DNA of 64,000 nucleotides from Ketobacter sp964016105 (GCA_964016105.1 CAXHEX010000026.1:1-64000); one strand, 5' to 3'. Numbered from the stretch's first letter, positions 43,377-54,200 are shown. Program-made: numbers and translations. The notes: generated by a model not told the origin, from the sequence alone.

Positions 43377-44883
43377 TTTCAACTCCTGAATTCGACACAC
43401 TGACTCCAACTGCCAGCGCCAGCACTACCCGGTTATTAAGTAATTCAGCCCTGGTTTCAGTCAGGTTAACCTGTACCTCTAACGCCTGTTGCTGCACTGA
43501 AATAAGATCAAGTAAACTCACCAGGCCGCTGGCATAACGTTCCTGATAATCAGCGAATGCATTTGCTGCATTTTCGTAGGCCGATTGCAGATGCGATTGT
43601 TGTTGCAAAAGCTTTTTTTCCCTAACCAGTGCCACTTCCACCTCATACATGGCTTGACTAACGACCTGTTGATAAGCACTGACGGCTGCTTGTTTTTCCC
43701 AAGCGATTGCTTTCCTCAGGCTGATGGGGCCGCCCCCCACCAGATCACCCACAAACAGGTTTTGCGCCAGACCGCCGATTAGTGACCAATGGGTGGTACC
43801 GGTGTCAAACCTCTTGAACCCTGTGGCATTGCGGATAACATCACCGGACAAAGAAAAAGCAGGTAACAAGGCGCGGGTGGCTGATATCTGCAAATAGTGT
43901 TGACGCTTAATTTGTTCAAACGCAGATCGAATATCCGGTCGCGAAGCCAGTACCGCAGAAGGCACATTCAGCACCGGTTTTCGAATAGCAGGCGCATCAC
44001 CCCTGTACCGCAACTTTCCAGCGGGATAGCGGCCAAGAGTGATTTCCAATTGACGCTGGACATCATCCAGCTCTATTTCCAAAACCTCCAGTTGCGCACG
44101 ACTGGTGCTTGATGACAACCGAGCCAAAGACAAGTCCTGCAGCTGACCCAAGCCACTCTCATATCGGTCCTGAATCACCTGTTCCAGTTTGCTAAACAGC
44201 TGGACTCGCTCATTTTCGATGGCAATCTGTTCTTGCAGCGACCAAAGGCGCAGCCAGAGCCTGGTCACAAGGTTGGCAATGGAGTGTCGCGCCGCTTTGA
44301 AATCCCAATCCGCAGCTACCAGCTCGGCGGTTGCCGCATGCCGTTGGTTGCGTAACCGGCCCCAGAGATCAATCTCCCAGCTCAGTGCCAAACCCGCTTC
44401 ATGGCTGTTGCCGGGCTTAATTGGAGTGGTCTCAAACCCCGTGGGCAGATCTTTGCTTCGGGCCTTACTCAGAGATGCTGTTACCTCAGGAAGGAAAGCC
44501 GCGTTCGCCTGCCCCAGCCCATAGCCCAGGGCAGCCACACGATGGCTGGTTTCCATCAGGTCTGGATTGCTGGCAAGGGCTTCTTCTATCAAGCGCTGAA
44601 GCTGAGGGGAATGAATCTGTTGAAATAGGGAACTTTGCGTCTCCCGAGCATGTTGTTCCCAGCTCTCTTCGGTAACCCAGCTGGTGGGCAAGCTGTGGGG
44701 AGTGAGGGCCTTTTGATCTGGAGCTGTTGTGTGGCTCGCGCAACCAACAAACGAAAACACCCATAGGCACAAGGAAACCCTCGACAGGCGATTCAGCAGA
44801 CAAAAAATAATCAATCTTGATCCAGACAATCCAGCTTTCCGCCAGGGTAGCGCCACCAAAAACACCTCGTAGCCTTGGTTCAT
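43369..44883 (-). CDS. Outer membrane efflux lipoprotein (OprM/NodT-like)
   Basis: 504 residues from the ATG at 44883; the frame extends further to a GTG, and a TTG closer to the signal is also possible. The lipobox FSFVGC gives Cys48, so acylation is likely. The two TolC repeats are seen in the matching pairs of ALASNPDLM...ANAAFLPEVTASL and VLASRPDIRSAFEQ...TRALLPAFSLSG. It is the first gene of the efflux operon and forms the outer membrane channel of the tripartite pump. Confidence 0.9.
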   Translation of the reverse strand: MNQGYEVFLVALPWRKAGLSGSRLIIFCLLNRLSRVSLCLWVFSFVGCASHTTAPDQKALTPHSLPTSWVTEESWEQHARETQSSLFQQIHSPQLQRLIEEALASNPDLMETSHRVAALGYGLGQANAAFLPEVTASLSKARSKDLPTGFETTPIKPGNSHEAGLALSWEIDLWGRLRNQRHAATAELVAADWDFKAARHSIANLVTRLWLRLWSLQEQIAIENERVQLFSKLEQVIQDRYESGLGQLQDLSLARLSSSTSRAQLEVLEIELDDVQRQLEITLGRYPAGKLRYRGDAPAIRKPVLNVPSAVLASRPDIRSAFEQIKRQHYLQISATRALLPAFSLSGDVIRNATGFKRFDTGTTHWSLIGGLAQNLFVGDLVGGGPISLRKAIAWEKQAAVSAYQQVVSQAMYEVEVALVREKKLLQQQSHLQSAYENAANAFADYQERYASGLVSLLDLISVQQQALEVQVNLTETRAELLNNRVVLALAVGVSVSNSGVENE

Positions 44884-45020
44884 GAAATAGGCACAAAGCT
44901 GATCTAAGAACGAGCATTCGCGCACGATTTATGCCTGTTTACCGGCTTAAGCCATTTATTCTAATTGCTTGAACCAGGATTACAGTCAGCGAATGTCAGC
45001 GGAACCTAAAGCACTTTTGG

Positions 45021-45042
45021 TGTGTAGGTATTGTGTAGGTAT
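45021..45042. promoter_or_regulatory. Tandem 11-base repeat upstream of the efflux operon
   Basis: TGTGTAGGTAT occurs twice in direct tandem with no spacer. OmpR-type regulators bind direct repeats spaced by one helical turn, so this is a reasonable candidate site for the response regulator at 38.2-38.9 kb. It is ~140 bases upstream of the outer membrane factor start. Confidence 0.5.
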
Positions 45043-45072
45043 GCAGGCATGTAACGGAACGCAAGCCAACGC

Positions 45073-46725
45073 TCAGGCTATTTCCGCGTGGGATTGAGGA
45101 TCCGACACCTGATAATCCTCCAGCTTACCCTCGCTCAACCTAAGGACCCTGTCGGAAATATCAAAATATTTGTCATCATGAGTAACCACAATCACAATTT
45201 TTCGCTGACGCTTGAGGTTGGGAATAATGCTCTTGTAAAAAATGTCTTTGAAAGTAGGATCCTGATCTGCCGCCCATTCATCCAGCAGTACAATGGGCTT
45301 GTCTTCAAGATAAGCCTGCATCAATGCAACTCGCTTGCGCTGACCCTGGCTGAGATCCAGCTTGCTTAGCTGACTATCGGTGCAGCTCACAACACCGGCA
45401 AGCTTGAGTTGTTGCAACAGTTCATTTGCCTGGTTATCCTCGCAACGGTGGCCTTTTGCGTCGATTACGTCGCGAAACAGGCAAAAATCTGGGGTAATCA
45501 TGGAAAAGTGGTTTCGAAAGGGTTCCCCCGAACTGTCGTCCTGGATGCGACCATCGAGACTAATTGTGCCGGCATCCTTTTCATAGAGCCCACACAATAC
45601 TTTTAGCAATGTTGATTTGCCACTGCCGTTTCCCCCCAGAATGAGTGTCACTTCACCCGCTTTGAATTCGGCACTAATGGGTCCCAGATGGAAAGTTTCT
45701 GTTTGTTGCTCAGTTTCACGGGTATAAGTGTATTCCAAATTATCGAGTTTGAGGTGATGCACTGACGAAGTGGTATATTGTGGCAGTTCCAGCTCCGGCC
45801 CTTTCCAACCATCCACGGGTGCCAACTTTAAACTGTCAATTTTCTCGAATGCAACCTTGGCGTCCATCAGTTCATCAGCCTTCGTGGTGATGACTTCAAT
45901 TGGCTCCAGTAGAAACAGAAGTGTCATAACGAAACCCAATATCACGTCAGTGGGCAAGTTAAGCCAGCGATCTACTATGAAGATAACACAACCCAACATG
46001 GCGAAAACGATGAGTTGTGCCCACTGGTCTACCACTGCCAGCACACTCAAGACTCTGCGAGTACGTTTGCGCATACCAGCTGCGGTGCCATAAATACTCT
46101 CGGCTAAAAAGTACTTACGATAGCTGTTCAAGGCGAGCTCTTTGGCCCCGCTGACCACACTTTGATAGTGAGACATCATGTCATCGGTGGCTTCCCTTAT
46201 GCCCTTGCGATCCTTTTTGGTAAACAGAACAAGGCCTGTGACAGTAACAGCCCCAACTACAACAAATAACAGCACAATGCCCAGCAATTCTGTGGACAAA
46301 TATGCCATATACCCAATACCAAATAGAATGATAGCGATATTTACAAAGACAATCGGCAGTGCATGAAAATAGTTAATTGCGGTAGATAAGTCTTCTGTGA
46401 GAGTTGCAATAACTTTAGGGATACCGATCTTTTCCAGCTGAGCCAGCGGTGTCGCAATCACCCGGCGGACCATCTTTATCTGCAGATCATATATCACATG
46501 GGCTAACAGTTTGGCCCGGAGCCACTCGTTGACAAGGCCAAGCACAAACAGAAGACCAATGGTAGTAAAGAAAAAAGTGGCGTCGTACTCAAGATTCTGT
46601 AAATCGTTACCAATGGCTTCACTGATAATAGCAATGACGCTGATACTGGCCATGCCCAAGAGCATACTCATTGGGATAGTGAAAATTATGTACCATTTGT
46701 ACTTGATATAGAGATCTTTAAACAT
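45073..46725 (-). CDS. Cyclic-peptide-type ABC exporter (TMD-NBD)
   Basis: 550 residues. About six membrane helices in the first ~290 residues precede the ATPase: Walker A LILGGNGSGKST, ABC signature LDLSQGQRKR, Walker B IVLLDEWAADQDP and switch His in VVTHDDKYF. The fused half-transporter resembles SyrD/YojI and the cyclic peptide exporter family. It is the last gene of the biosynthetic operon, 26 bases after the YbaK-like gene. It probably exports, or self-protects against, the cluster's product. Start codon ATG at 46725; its ribosome binding site is weak (AGGTAGC). Confidence 0.9.
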   Translation of the reverse strand: MFKDLYIKYKWYIIFTIPMSMLLGMASISVIAIISEAIGNDLQNLEYDATFFFTTIGLLFVLGLVNEWLRAKLLAHVIYDLQIKMVRRVIATPLAQLEKIGIPKVIATLTEDLSTAINYFHALPIVFVNIAIILFGIGYMAYLSTELLGIVLLFVVVGAVTVTGLVLFTKKDRKGIREATDDMMSHYQSVVSGAKELALNSYRKYFLAESIYGTAAGMRKRTRRVLSVLAVVDQWAQLIVFAMLGCVIFIVDRWLNLPTDVILGFVMTLLFLLEPIEVITTKADELMDAKVAFEKIDSLKLAPVDGWKGPELELPQYTTSSVHHLKLDNLEYTYTRETEQQTETFHLGPISAEFKAGEVTLILGGNGSGKSTLLKVLCGLYEKDAGTISLDGRIQDDSSGEPFRNHFSMITPDFCLFRDVIDAKGHRCEDNQANELLQQLKLAGVVSCTDSQLSKLDLSQGQRKRVALMQAYLEDKPIVLLDEWAADQDPTFKDIFYKSIIPNLKRQRKIVIVVTHDDKYFDISDRVLRLSEGKLEDYQVSDPQSHAEIA

Positions 46726-46751
46726 ATGACTTTGCTACCTGGACTTTACTG

Positions 46752-47612
46752 TTAATTGTCAACGATATCGAAGGGCAAAGCTTCCACTTGATTAACATGG
46801 GTTCTGATGACAGACAGCTCCTGATTACCATGGTAATGGTTTAGAAAATTTGCCGTATTGAAGTCGAGCGACTTGAAATCATAATCAATACGCAATCTTC
46901 CGTTCTTGCGAATCAGCTTTTCTTTAAACACCAAGTCCATCACTGGCAGACTAACAACCACATCAGTGCCAAGCAGCTCCTGCATTACCCTAAAACAGTC
47001 GAAATAATTCATCTGAAGTGACACACAATGATTTAGTCCAACTGAGAAGTCATCGTAGGGGTTGTCTTTGGCTTTTGCGCGCAGTGACATATCATCAAAA
47101 ATGATGTGGCGTAACCGTCCACCACTGCGAGCAAGATCTTCTGGTCTAACAAATGGCGAACAGGTCCCATACTCCATAAACTCCGGTAGCCATTGGGATT
47201 TTTTGAGGTCAATGGAGTCAGGCAAATCCAGTTCGACTTTGAGCTTTTGTTTATCCAGTGGGTAACCGGTTTCTGGCACAATAACGGCAATGACATCAGA
47301 GGTATCCCCGATCTGTAGATAAATCGCTTTGATTACTGCCAGTGGATTCCAGTCACCCAATAATCTTGCTTTCTCCAGGCAGGTGTTACTGCTCTGAGGC
47401 AATGTCACAATGCGAAAATCAACAGGCGTCTGTACGAGATATTGAAAAAGATACTGAAGCTCGCAGGGCTGAAAAAAAAGAGTTTCCATATCGCGGTATG
47501 CCACTTGTAACGATGTCGCCAAAGGCAGTTCGCCCAGCAAGAAGCTTGGATCCTGAAAATCGCCGTTAAAATGACGGCGCGGCATTGAATTGTCAGCGTA
47601 GTATACTGCCAT
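46752..47612 (-). CDS. YbaK/ProX-like aminoacyl-tRNA deacylase-related protein
   Basis: 286 residues from the ATG at 47612, preceded by GAGGACG; the longer frame would overlap the nitrilase gene. Segment SSNTCLEKARLLGDWNP followed by VIKAIYLQIGDTSDVIAVIVP and GYPLDKQKLKVELDLP matches the YbaK/aa-tRNA editing fold, in which Lys binds the aminoacyl-tRNA. The C-terminal ~90 residues have no recognised motif. The family hydrolyses mischarged tRNA; here it lies in a biosynthetic operon and could protect against a non-proteinogenic amine product or act on an unusual thioester. Similarity is by eye and moderate. Confidence 0.55.
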   Translation of the reverse strand: MAVYYADNSMPRRHFNGDFQDPSFLLGELPLATSLQVAYRDMETLFFQPCELQYLFQYLVQTPVDFRIVTLPQSSNTCLEKARLLGDWNPLAVIKAIYLQIGDTSDVIAVIVPETGYPLDKQKLKVELDLPDSIDLKKSQWLPEFMEYGTCSPFVRPEDLARSGGRLRHIIFDDMSLRAKAKDNPYDDFSVGLNHCVSLQMNYFDCFRVMQELLGTDVVVSLPVMDLVFKEKLIRKNGRLRIDYDFKSLDFNTANFLNHYHGNQELSVIRTHVNQVEALPFDIVDN

Positions 47613-47637
47613 ATCCACGTCCTCGTTATGGATAGAT

Positions 47638-48411
47638 TTAAAGAAACTCAAAGGTGTCCGCTTCCTTAAGAAAAGGAAACTGCTCCCTGACAGCATGGAG
47701 ACCTGCTTTGTTCAAACGACAGGTGTAGCTTGATTCCTCATAACTACTGCTATACAAGGTATTTCCAAGCGGATCCACAACACAGGAATCTCCGCTGTAT
47801 TTGATGTCGTTGCCATCGGTCCCTACGCGATTTAGCCCAAGAACGTAGCTTTGGTTTTCAATGGCTCGGGCTTGTAGCAGCGATTGCCAATGACTGCGAC
47901 GTTTTTCTGGCCAGCTGGCAATAAAAAGCGCGGCGTCATAGCGTGTATTCAGGTTCCTACACCATGCTGGGAAGCGAAGGTCAAAACAGATAAAAGTAGC
48001 AATACGCCAACCCTTGACCTCTACCACTAGCTGCTCTGTGCCAGAGCTATAGTGATTATGTTCGCCGGCAAACGTGAAAAGGTGTTTTTTATCATAGGTA
48101 AACAATGACTCATCCGGTTTAGCCCAAACCAAACGATTAAAATATTGACCATCTTCCTCGATAACAATACTACCGACGATATCGGTGTTTTTTCTTACGG
48201 CTTTCTCACACAACCAACTAACAGTGGGGCCACCCATGGTTTGTGCATTTTTTTCTGGCTCCATGGTGAAACCGGTGGAGAACATTTCAGGTAAAACAAC
48301 AAGATCAACCGGCTGCAGCGCATCAATTTTCTTATCAAAGCGATCGATATTGGCCCGATGGTCTTCCCAAATAACATCTTCCTGCATTAATGCAACTGTT
48401 AACTCATCCAT
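47638..48411 (-). CDS. Carbon-nitrogen hydrolase (YafV/omega-amidase-like)
   Basis: 257 residues from the ATG at 48411, favoured by AGGATG at nine bases upstream and by the family's usual ~256-residue length. The nitrilase triad is Glu in VVLPEMFSTG, Lys in TYDKKHLF and Cys in TFICFDLRFP. YafV-type enzymes act on omega-amides of 2-oxo acids. In the cluster it could release ammonia or hydrolyse an amide of the product. It lies between the secreted protein and the YbaK-like gene, with a 25-base gap to the latter. Confidence 0.85.
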   Translation of the reverse strand: MDELTVALMQEDVIWEDHRANIDRFDKKIDALQPVDLVVLPEMFSTGFTMEPEKNAQTMGGPTVSWLCEKAVRKNTDIVGSIVIEEDGQYFNRLVWAKPDESLFTYDKKHLFTFAGEHNHYSSGTEQLVVEVKGWRIATFICFDLRFPAWCRNLNTRYDAALFIASWPEKRRSHWQSLLQARAIENQSYVLGLNRVGTDGNDIKYSGDSCVVDPLGNTLYSSSYEESSYTCRLNKAGLHAVREQFPFLKEADTFEFL

Positions 48412-48436
48412 TTTCATCATCCTGTTCGTATTCATT

Positions 48437-49210
48437 CTATTTGCTGGTGGGCTCACGCTTGAAAGCGGTTAACTGAATAACGTAGTCACCGTCACTGTCT
48501 TTACCGGTCTCTTTCAGCAGCCAAACTCCCGTTTCATCTTCCACAAGCCACTGCTCGCCAGACTTTTCCTTACTCTTGAATTGGATCCGATGGCTATTGA
48601 AATGATGATTCGCAATTTCTACCGGGTGCGTTCCCTGATTCGTATAGTTAACGGTTTTAACTTCAAAGTCATCTAAGTCAAGAACCTTTAACTCACTACT
48701 GGATTTGCCACTACGAAGGAAACGCCAGGGCGCATCCTCCGAAGTGGCATCGTAATCGCTAACGTCAAGCTGAATATTCAGATCATCGCCATCTCCTTTC
48801 GCGTCGATAGACAGCTTGCTATCCTGAACCACTGCGTTAATCTTTGATGGGTTGCCATTCTCCAAATACTTGCCACGATATTCAAACAGGCCCACTTGAT
48901 TCAGCTTCATTGTTTCGCTGGAACTCAAGGAGTAATTGCTCCAGAAGCTCTCTACATGAATGGTCAAATCATCTTTGACCTCGACAATGTAGTCATCTGC
49001 CTCTCCACTGATTTGCCGAATACTGGCGATCTCACCAATTTTTTCTCCACCATTTTTTATCACATAGGTCGTTGATACCGTATGCATCACTGATGCGTTC
49101 TCACTATCTACTTTAATATTACTATCTGCAGTCACGATATCACCTTCCTTCCCGTAAACCGGCCCTACTAACAAGAAAAATGCAGTCAGGTACACTGTTA
49201 CCCTGTTCAT
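48437..49210 (-). CDS. Secreted hypothetical protein in the biosynthetic operon
   Basis: 257 residues from the second ATG (49210), which has GAGGG at six bases, unlike the ATG two codons upstream. A signal peptide (VTVYLTAFFLLVGPVYG) leads to a beta-rich mature protein with a DUF6134/DUF3108-like pattern (IGEIASIRQISG, LTIHVESFWSNYSLSSS). No catalytic motif is seen. It lies between the thioester reductase (12-base gap) and the amidase, so it is probably part of the pathway or its export. Function unknown. Confidence 0.65.
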   Translation of the reverse strand: MNRVTVYLTAFFLLVGPVYGKEGDIVTADSNIKVDSENASVMHTVSTTYVIKNGGEKIGEIASIRQISGEADDYIVEVKDDLTIHVESFWSNYSLSSSETMKLNQVGLFEYRGKYLENGNPSKINAVVQDSKLSIDAKGDGDDLNIQLDVSDYDATSEDAPWRFLRSGKSSSELKVLDLDDFEVKTVNYTNQGTHPVEIANHHFNSHRIQFKSKEKSGEQWLVEDETGVWLLKETGKDSDGDYVIQLTAFKREPTSK

Positions 49211-49222
49211 CCTCATCCCTCA

Positions 49223-50473
49223 TTAAACGGTTTCTGCTACTTCAAAATCGTCATCATATAGGTGCTGCATATAAATCTTGTTCTCCATTTCTTTGGTGAT
49301 CTCAGCCAGAGGTTGCTGTTGCAAAGGACTCTCAATCCAGCCCCTCTCGACAGCGTAATCTAGATAGGTTCGCATTAGCTCAATATTTGGTTTTGAACAA
49401 AAAATTCCCACCGGCTCGAGCAGTTCCTGAGCTTTGCGAGTATCATATTTGGCAAGCTCGGCTAGATCCTCATCCGCCATAATTCCCATTAAATCCGTAA
49501 ATATCGACCGATAGGGCTTACCATCACGAATGATTCGCTCTTCATAAAGTGCCTCAAAGTAGTCATCGTCGCTCAATACCCTGACGATGTAGCCATAGGA
49601 CTTAAGATGGGCAACGATATCATCGTAGGTGCCTGGACTGGGGTTGGTAAGGTGATAGGTGTGCCGATTGGTATGTTCAATATTCAAGGCAATATAGACA
49701 CAGGCTTCGGCAACGTAGTCTACTGGACTAATATCAAAATCTTCTTCTGACGCAAAACTGTAGCCAGTTTCTACCAAAGCTTTAATCATCTCATAGTAGA
49801 TACCTTTGACCTTGGTCTCGAAGAAGGGATAGGCTCCGGTTTTACTGTCGCCCCAAATATTTCCTGGACGTACAATAGCCCAGTTCAACCCTTTCTCTAC
49901 TCCCGCTGTATGAATAAGTGACTCAGCATCAAATTTCGTTCGCTCATAATCCAGATCTTCAAAATTCTGACCGACATCGAGATCATCTTCCATCAGAGTG
50001 GTTTCGTGGAATAACTTATCCCCGATCATGCTGAAACTGGACACGTACAACAACGGCACATTGCTGTGTAGGCAAAAATCTACCACTCGCTGCGTGCCTT
50101 CCACGTTAACCGGGCTAAGCTTCGCATAAGATGCGATCAGGCTTACGTTGGCCGCACTATGAAAAACCAGTTGAATGGAATTTACCAGATCGTCGTAATC
50201 CCATTGTTCCAATCCGAAAAGTGGTTTGGTAATATCGCCAAGCACGGGAATTATGCGCCAGGTTTCATCACGCAGCTTGCCTTCAGAATCATAGACAAAG
50301 AGCAGTTTCTCAATATTTTCCAGCGCCTCTTCTTGGGTGTCAGCACCACGGCTGAGACAATAGACGCAGCTATTGGTCGTACTAAGTAACTCAAACAGTA
50401 TTCTGGCACCCAGCACGCCGGTTGCGCCGGTTAACAATATATTTTCTACATTCGTCGTTTCATGATAATTCAT
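49223..50473 (-). CDS. Thioester reductase (extended SDR), chain release
   Basis: 416 residues. The NADPH loop is LLTGATGVLGARIL at residues ~13-26; the catalytic Tyr/Lys are in YERTKFDAE; FHSAANVSLI and VRPGNIWGD are typical of the thioester reductase domains of NRPS, PKS and carboxylic acid reductases. Here it is a free protein. In PUFA-type amine pathways (zeamine) a discrete thioester reductase releases the chain as aldehyde or alcohol. GGGGAG seven bases upstream of the ATG is a good ribosome binding site. It follows the SDR gene by 19 bases. Confidence 0.88.
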   Translation of the reverse strand: MNYHETTNVENILLTGATGVLGARILFELLSTTNSCVYCLSRGADTQEEALENIEKLLFVYDSEGKLRDETWRIIPVLGDITKPLFGLEQWDYDDLVNSIQLVFHSAANVSLIASYAKLSPVNVEGTQRVVDFCLHSNVPLLYVSSFSMIGDKLFHETTLMEDDLDVGQNFEDLDYERTKFDAESLIHTAGVEKGLNWAIVRPGNIWGDSKTGAYPFFETKVKGIYYEMIKALVETGYSFASEEDFDISPVDYVAEACVYIALNIEHTNRHTYHLTNPSPGTYDDIVAHLKSYGYIVRVLSDDDYFEALYEERIIRDGKPYRSIFTDLMGIMADEDLAELAKYDTRKAQELLEPVGIFCSKPNIELMRTYLDYAVERGWIESPLQQQPLAEITKEMENKIYMQHLYDDDFEVAETV

Positions 50474-50492
50474 CGCTTAACTCCCCTATGGG

Positions 50493-51260
50493 CTACAGTG
50501 CGCCTACTCGCATGCCGCCATCCATTTCAATCACTGTTCCGTTCAGATAGTTTGTTTTACAAGTCGCCAAAAAGGTAACTACCTCGGCAACATCATCGGG
50601 CGATCCAAGCCTGCCAATCGGTACGATAGATTTAATAATCTTATCTTCTTCCGGCGTGGGTACTTTGTCTTCGTCCACGAACTGACCGAACATGTTTGTC
50701 TTACATATTCCTGGCGCTATAGCTGTCACGCTGACATTCATAGGGCCAAGTTCCCGTGCCCAGGATTCAGATGCCTTTATCAAGCCAGCCTTCGAGGCTG
50801 CGTAAGCTGATGCTCCAGCAGCCCCCCAGATGCCCGCCACAGAGGCAATATTTATGATCCGCCCATAACGCATCTTCGCCATATAACGAGAAAAAATAGA
50901 TGCGCAGTTAAAGCAACCCGTCAGATTGATATCAATAATTTTCTTAGCCGTGGCCAGGGTCTGGTCGTTGAGGCAAAAGTTTTTATCGATAATCCCGGCG
51001 TTATTCACCACCACGGTTATCTGGCTGGAAATAGCGGACTCGATTTGCTTGGCCACTGAGCGAATACTGTCAACGTCAGTGACGTCCATGGTCATACAGG
51101 TTAAATTGTCTGGAGCGCCCAGCCGACGGCTGAGCTCCTCCAGGGTATGCCCGTTAACGTCAGTGGCCACTACGTGGTAGCCCACATTCACAAAGCTCTC
51201 CGTAATAGCAGCACCAAAGCCTCCTGCAGCACCCGTCACAACAGCTACCTGAAGGCTCAC
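50493..51260 (-). CDS. 3-Oxoacyl-ACP reductase-like SDR
   Basis: 255 residues of a classical short-chain dehydrogenase: TGAAGGFG (NAD(P) loop), VVNNAGIID, catalytic Ser in IASVAG and YAASKAG Tyr/Lys, with EMDGGMRVG at the end. It resembles FabG. It starts with GTG inside the aminotransferase stop (GTGA, four-base overlap), so it is tightly coupled to the synthase. It could reduce a beta-keto intermediate or the released carbonyl. Confidence 0.88.
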   Translation of the reverse strand: MSLQVAVVTGAAGGFGAAITESFVNVGYHVVATDVNGHTLEELSRRLGAPDNLTCMTMDVTDVDSIRSVAKQIESAISSQITVVVNNAGIIDKNFCLNDQTLATAKKIIDINLTGCFNCASIFSRYMAKMRYGRIINIASVAGIWGAAGASAYAASKAGLIKASESWARELGPMNVSVTAIAPGICKTNMFGQFVDEDKVPTPEEDKIIKSIVPIGRLGSPDDVAEVVTFLATCKTNYLNGTVIEMDGGMRVGAL

Positions 51261-54200
51261 GCCAGCTCTCCTTCTTTAAAGGTGATATCGATAATGCTTT
51301 TCGCATTTTCCATGGCCGTAAAAATACGATCATTAAAAAACTCAATATCGCCTTCGTTAATTAGAAGGTTTGGATAGAGTCGTGATAAAGGAGAAAATTG
51401 AAGTCCATAGCGCTTACAAATTTCGCGAATGATAATGTCGCAGAACTTAACTCTGTCGGTGTAGCCTTCAGATCGGTCAACTAGCTTGTCCTGGGAATGG
51501 TAGACCAGAGCCGTGGGCATACCTTGAACCACCATGGGGATACCAACCCGCTTGGAGGCAGTGGTAAAGATCTTACAGATCTCTGCCATGATGTTACCCA
51601 TACGGTCGTAACAATCCGGATCATTTTCAATTATTTCGAAAGTAGCTTTGATTGCTGCCAACCCTAAGGGGTAGCCATTAAAGGTTCCCGCATGGATCAC
51701 CTTACCTTTAGTATAAAGATTCATTATATCCTTATGGCCCGCAATAGCGGAGATAGGCATGGAGCCACCACCCAATGCTTTACCAAAAGTGGCCAGGTGC
51801 GGGGTGACCCCCAGAATTTTTTGTGCACCACCCAGGCCGAGACGAACCCCGGTGATGATTTCATCGAATATCAACACAATATTATGGCGTTCACATATTT
51901 CTTTGGCTTTTTCAAGATAGCCTGGGCGTGGCAGAATACCACCACCGTTCATGCAAATCGGTTCCATCAATACCGCAGCAATCTCACCCGCATGCTGGGT
52001 TACCACGGTTTCCAATGCGGCCACATCATTCCATGGCAACATGAACGACTGCTCTTCCAGGATGTTGTCAGCTCGCCCTTGTGTATCCAGCATATCGCCT
52101 TTGAAGCGCTCTGGAACAGGCCATGAAAGATCTTTTTTCTTGCGCCCGCCCATTACATTATCGGCATTACCATGATAATGGCCATGAAAGCGAATAAAAC
52201 GATTCTTTCCAGTGTAGGCCCGTGCAAGCCTCAGGGCATTTTGTACTGCTTCAGTGCCACTTAATGCAAATCGAATCATTTCAGCACAAGGAATATGATT
52301 GGACATGATTGAACAAACATCGTACTCGAGATCACATGTATCGACTGATGTCACCTTTTCCATGTAGTTCAGCAACGCTTTGTTGTATTTCTCATTGTGA
52401 TGCCCTACAAACAGTGCACCGAATTTGCAAAAGAAATCCAGATGTTCATTGCCATCTAAATCCCACACCCGAGAGTTACGACCTTTGTTGAACGGTACAA
52501 CCAAAGCCCTTTCCGGGTCAGCAAAGTTATAGTGAGCGCCACCTGGTAATAGATCCCAGGTTTTTTTGTAGTACTCCTTTGATTGGGTAAGATTGAGTTT
52601 TTTTCCTGAATTATTGGGTATATCCATTTCCATCTTGGTGTTACCTCTTCCTGTAGGGGGAGTTGTATTGGTTAATGTTTCAGTGTTGCGGGAAATTGAA
52701 CTGGAATTGTTCCATTGCAGAAATAGTTTCTGTATCTGGGTCTCGCACAGAGGACTAAACCCAGCAATATCATGGGGCACAACAACGCTCATATCGCGAA
52801 GACAATTGACTCGTGCCAGATAGGCAGCACCTATCATTATGTTATGGGCCAACAGGGCGACCGGACGGTTATCTTCCATGGCGGTTCCAGATAACCATTG
52901 ATTACAGGCTCCCATGGACGGCCCACACCAAATCTGATAATCGAAATTGCGCTCATCGGTACCATCAATGGCCCACTTCGATGACTGGCCAAGATACCAC
53001 TGAAAAACCAGGGCCATTTTCCGCTTGGGGTTTTTCTCGGCAGCCTGAATTTGATCAGGCATGTTTCGGCTGTTGAAGAAATCAACGGTCTCATCCCACA
53101 CCTGAGATAACGGTTTTAAAAATATCTGAGTTTCCAGCGCTTTTACTTCGGTTTTCGGGATTTGCTCCAGAGAATCGTAAGATTTGTAAAGCGAATACAA
53201 TTTTTGCGATCGGATTCCAAACATGGTGCTGGATTTCAACACCTGGACTTTCGCGCCCAGTTCAAACATATCGGCTGAGGGCGCTGATACCACATCAGCC
53301 ACTTCCGCTTTCTTCAGCAGGTCTTTCGCAACTACAGACGTACCTGCTTCGTCACATGCCTGATTAATAGAACCCGTTACGATATAGGAAGCACCCATAG
53401 CGAAAGCCGCCAATGCGGCTTCCGGTGTACCTATACCCCCAGCTGCTCCCACACGGATCCGCTGAGCATATCCCTGTTCCTTCTGTATCTTGTCCCGAAG
53501 ACGCAAAGTAGACGGCAAAATACAAGACAGCACACCATGATCCGTATGGCCGCCCGAATCCGATTCCATTGTAATATCATCGGCCATAGGTACTGTTTTA
53601 GCCATGTCTACTTGAGCTTGATCGATCAAGCCTTTTTTCATTAGCTTCTTCAGCAACTTTTCTGGAGCTGGTGACATAAACTGCCTGGCTACCTCAGGAC
53701 GCGAGACCTTGGCAATAACCTTATTGTTCGCGGTGACCCTACCACTGGCATCCCGACTCAGCCCCATGACCCGATAATAAACAATGGCAGGAGACAGGTT
53801 GACATAAGCGGATGCCTCAACCACAGAAACACCGCGCTTGTTAAACTCGGTCACACACTGCATTTCCCAGTCAGGGTTTCCAGGGTTGTGCAACAGGTTC
53901 ACTGCAAAAGGAGCGTCTGCCAGGGCTGACTTAATCTGATCAATCGCCTCACACACTCGGCTAACACTCAGCCCGCCGGCGCCAAATGCGCTCAAAATTC
54001 GCGACTTACCCAGTGCAATCACCATGTCTACCGAGTTGATGCCATTTGCCATAGCACCGGCGTAATAGGGGTAAGCTACTCCATAGGTATGACAAAACTC
54101 GGGATCCCCCAGATTTGACGGCAAACAAGGATTGATTACACCCACTACCTCGCCCATGCCGGTTTCGTCGGGTAAATCGTTTATACGCCCATCACTCCGT

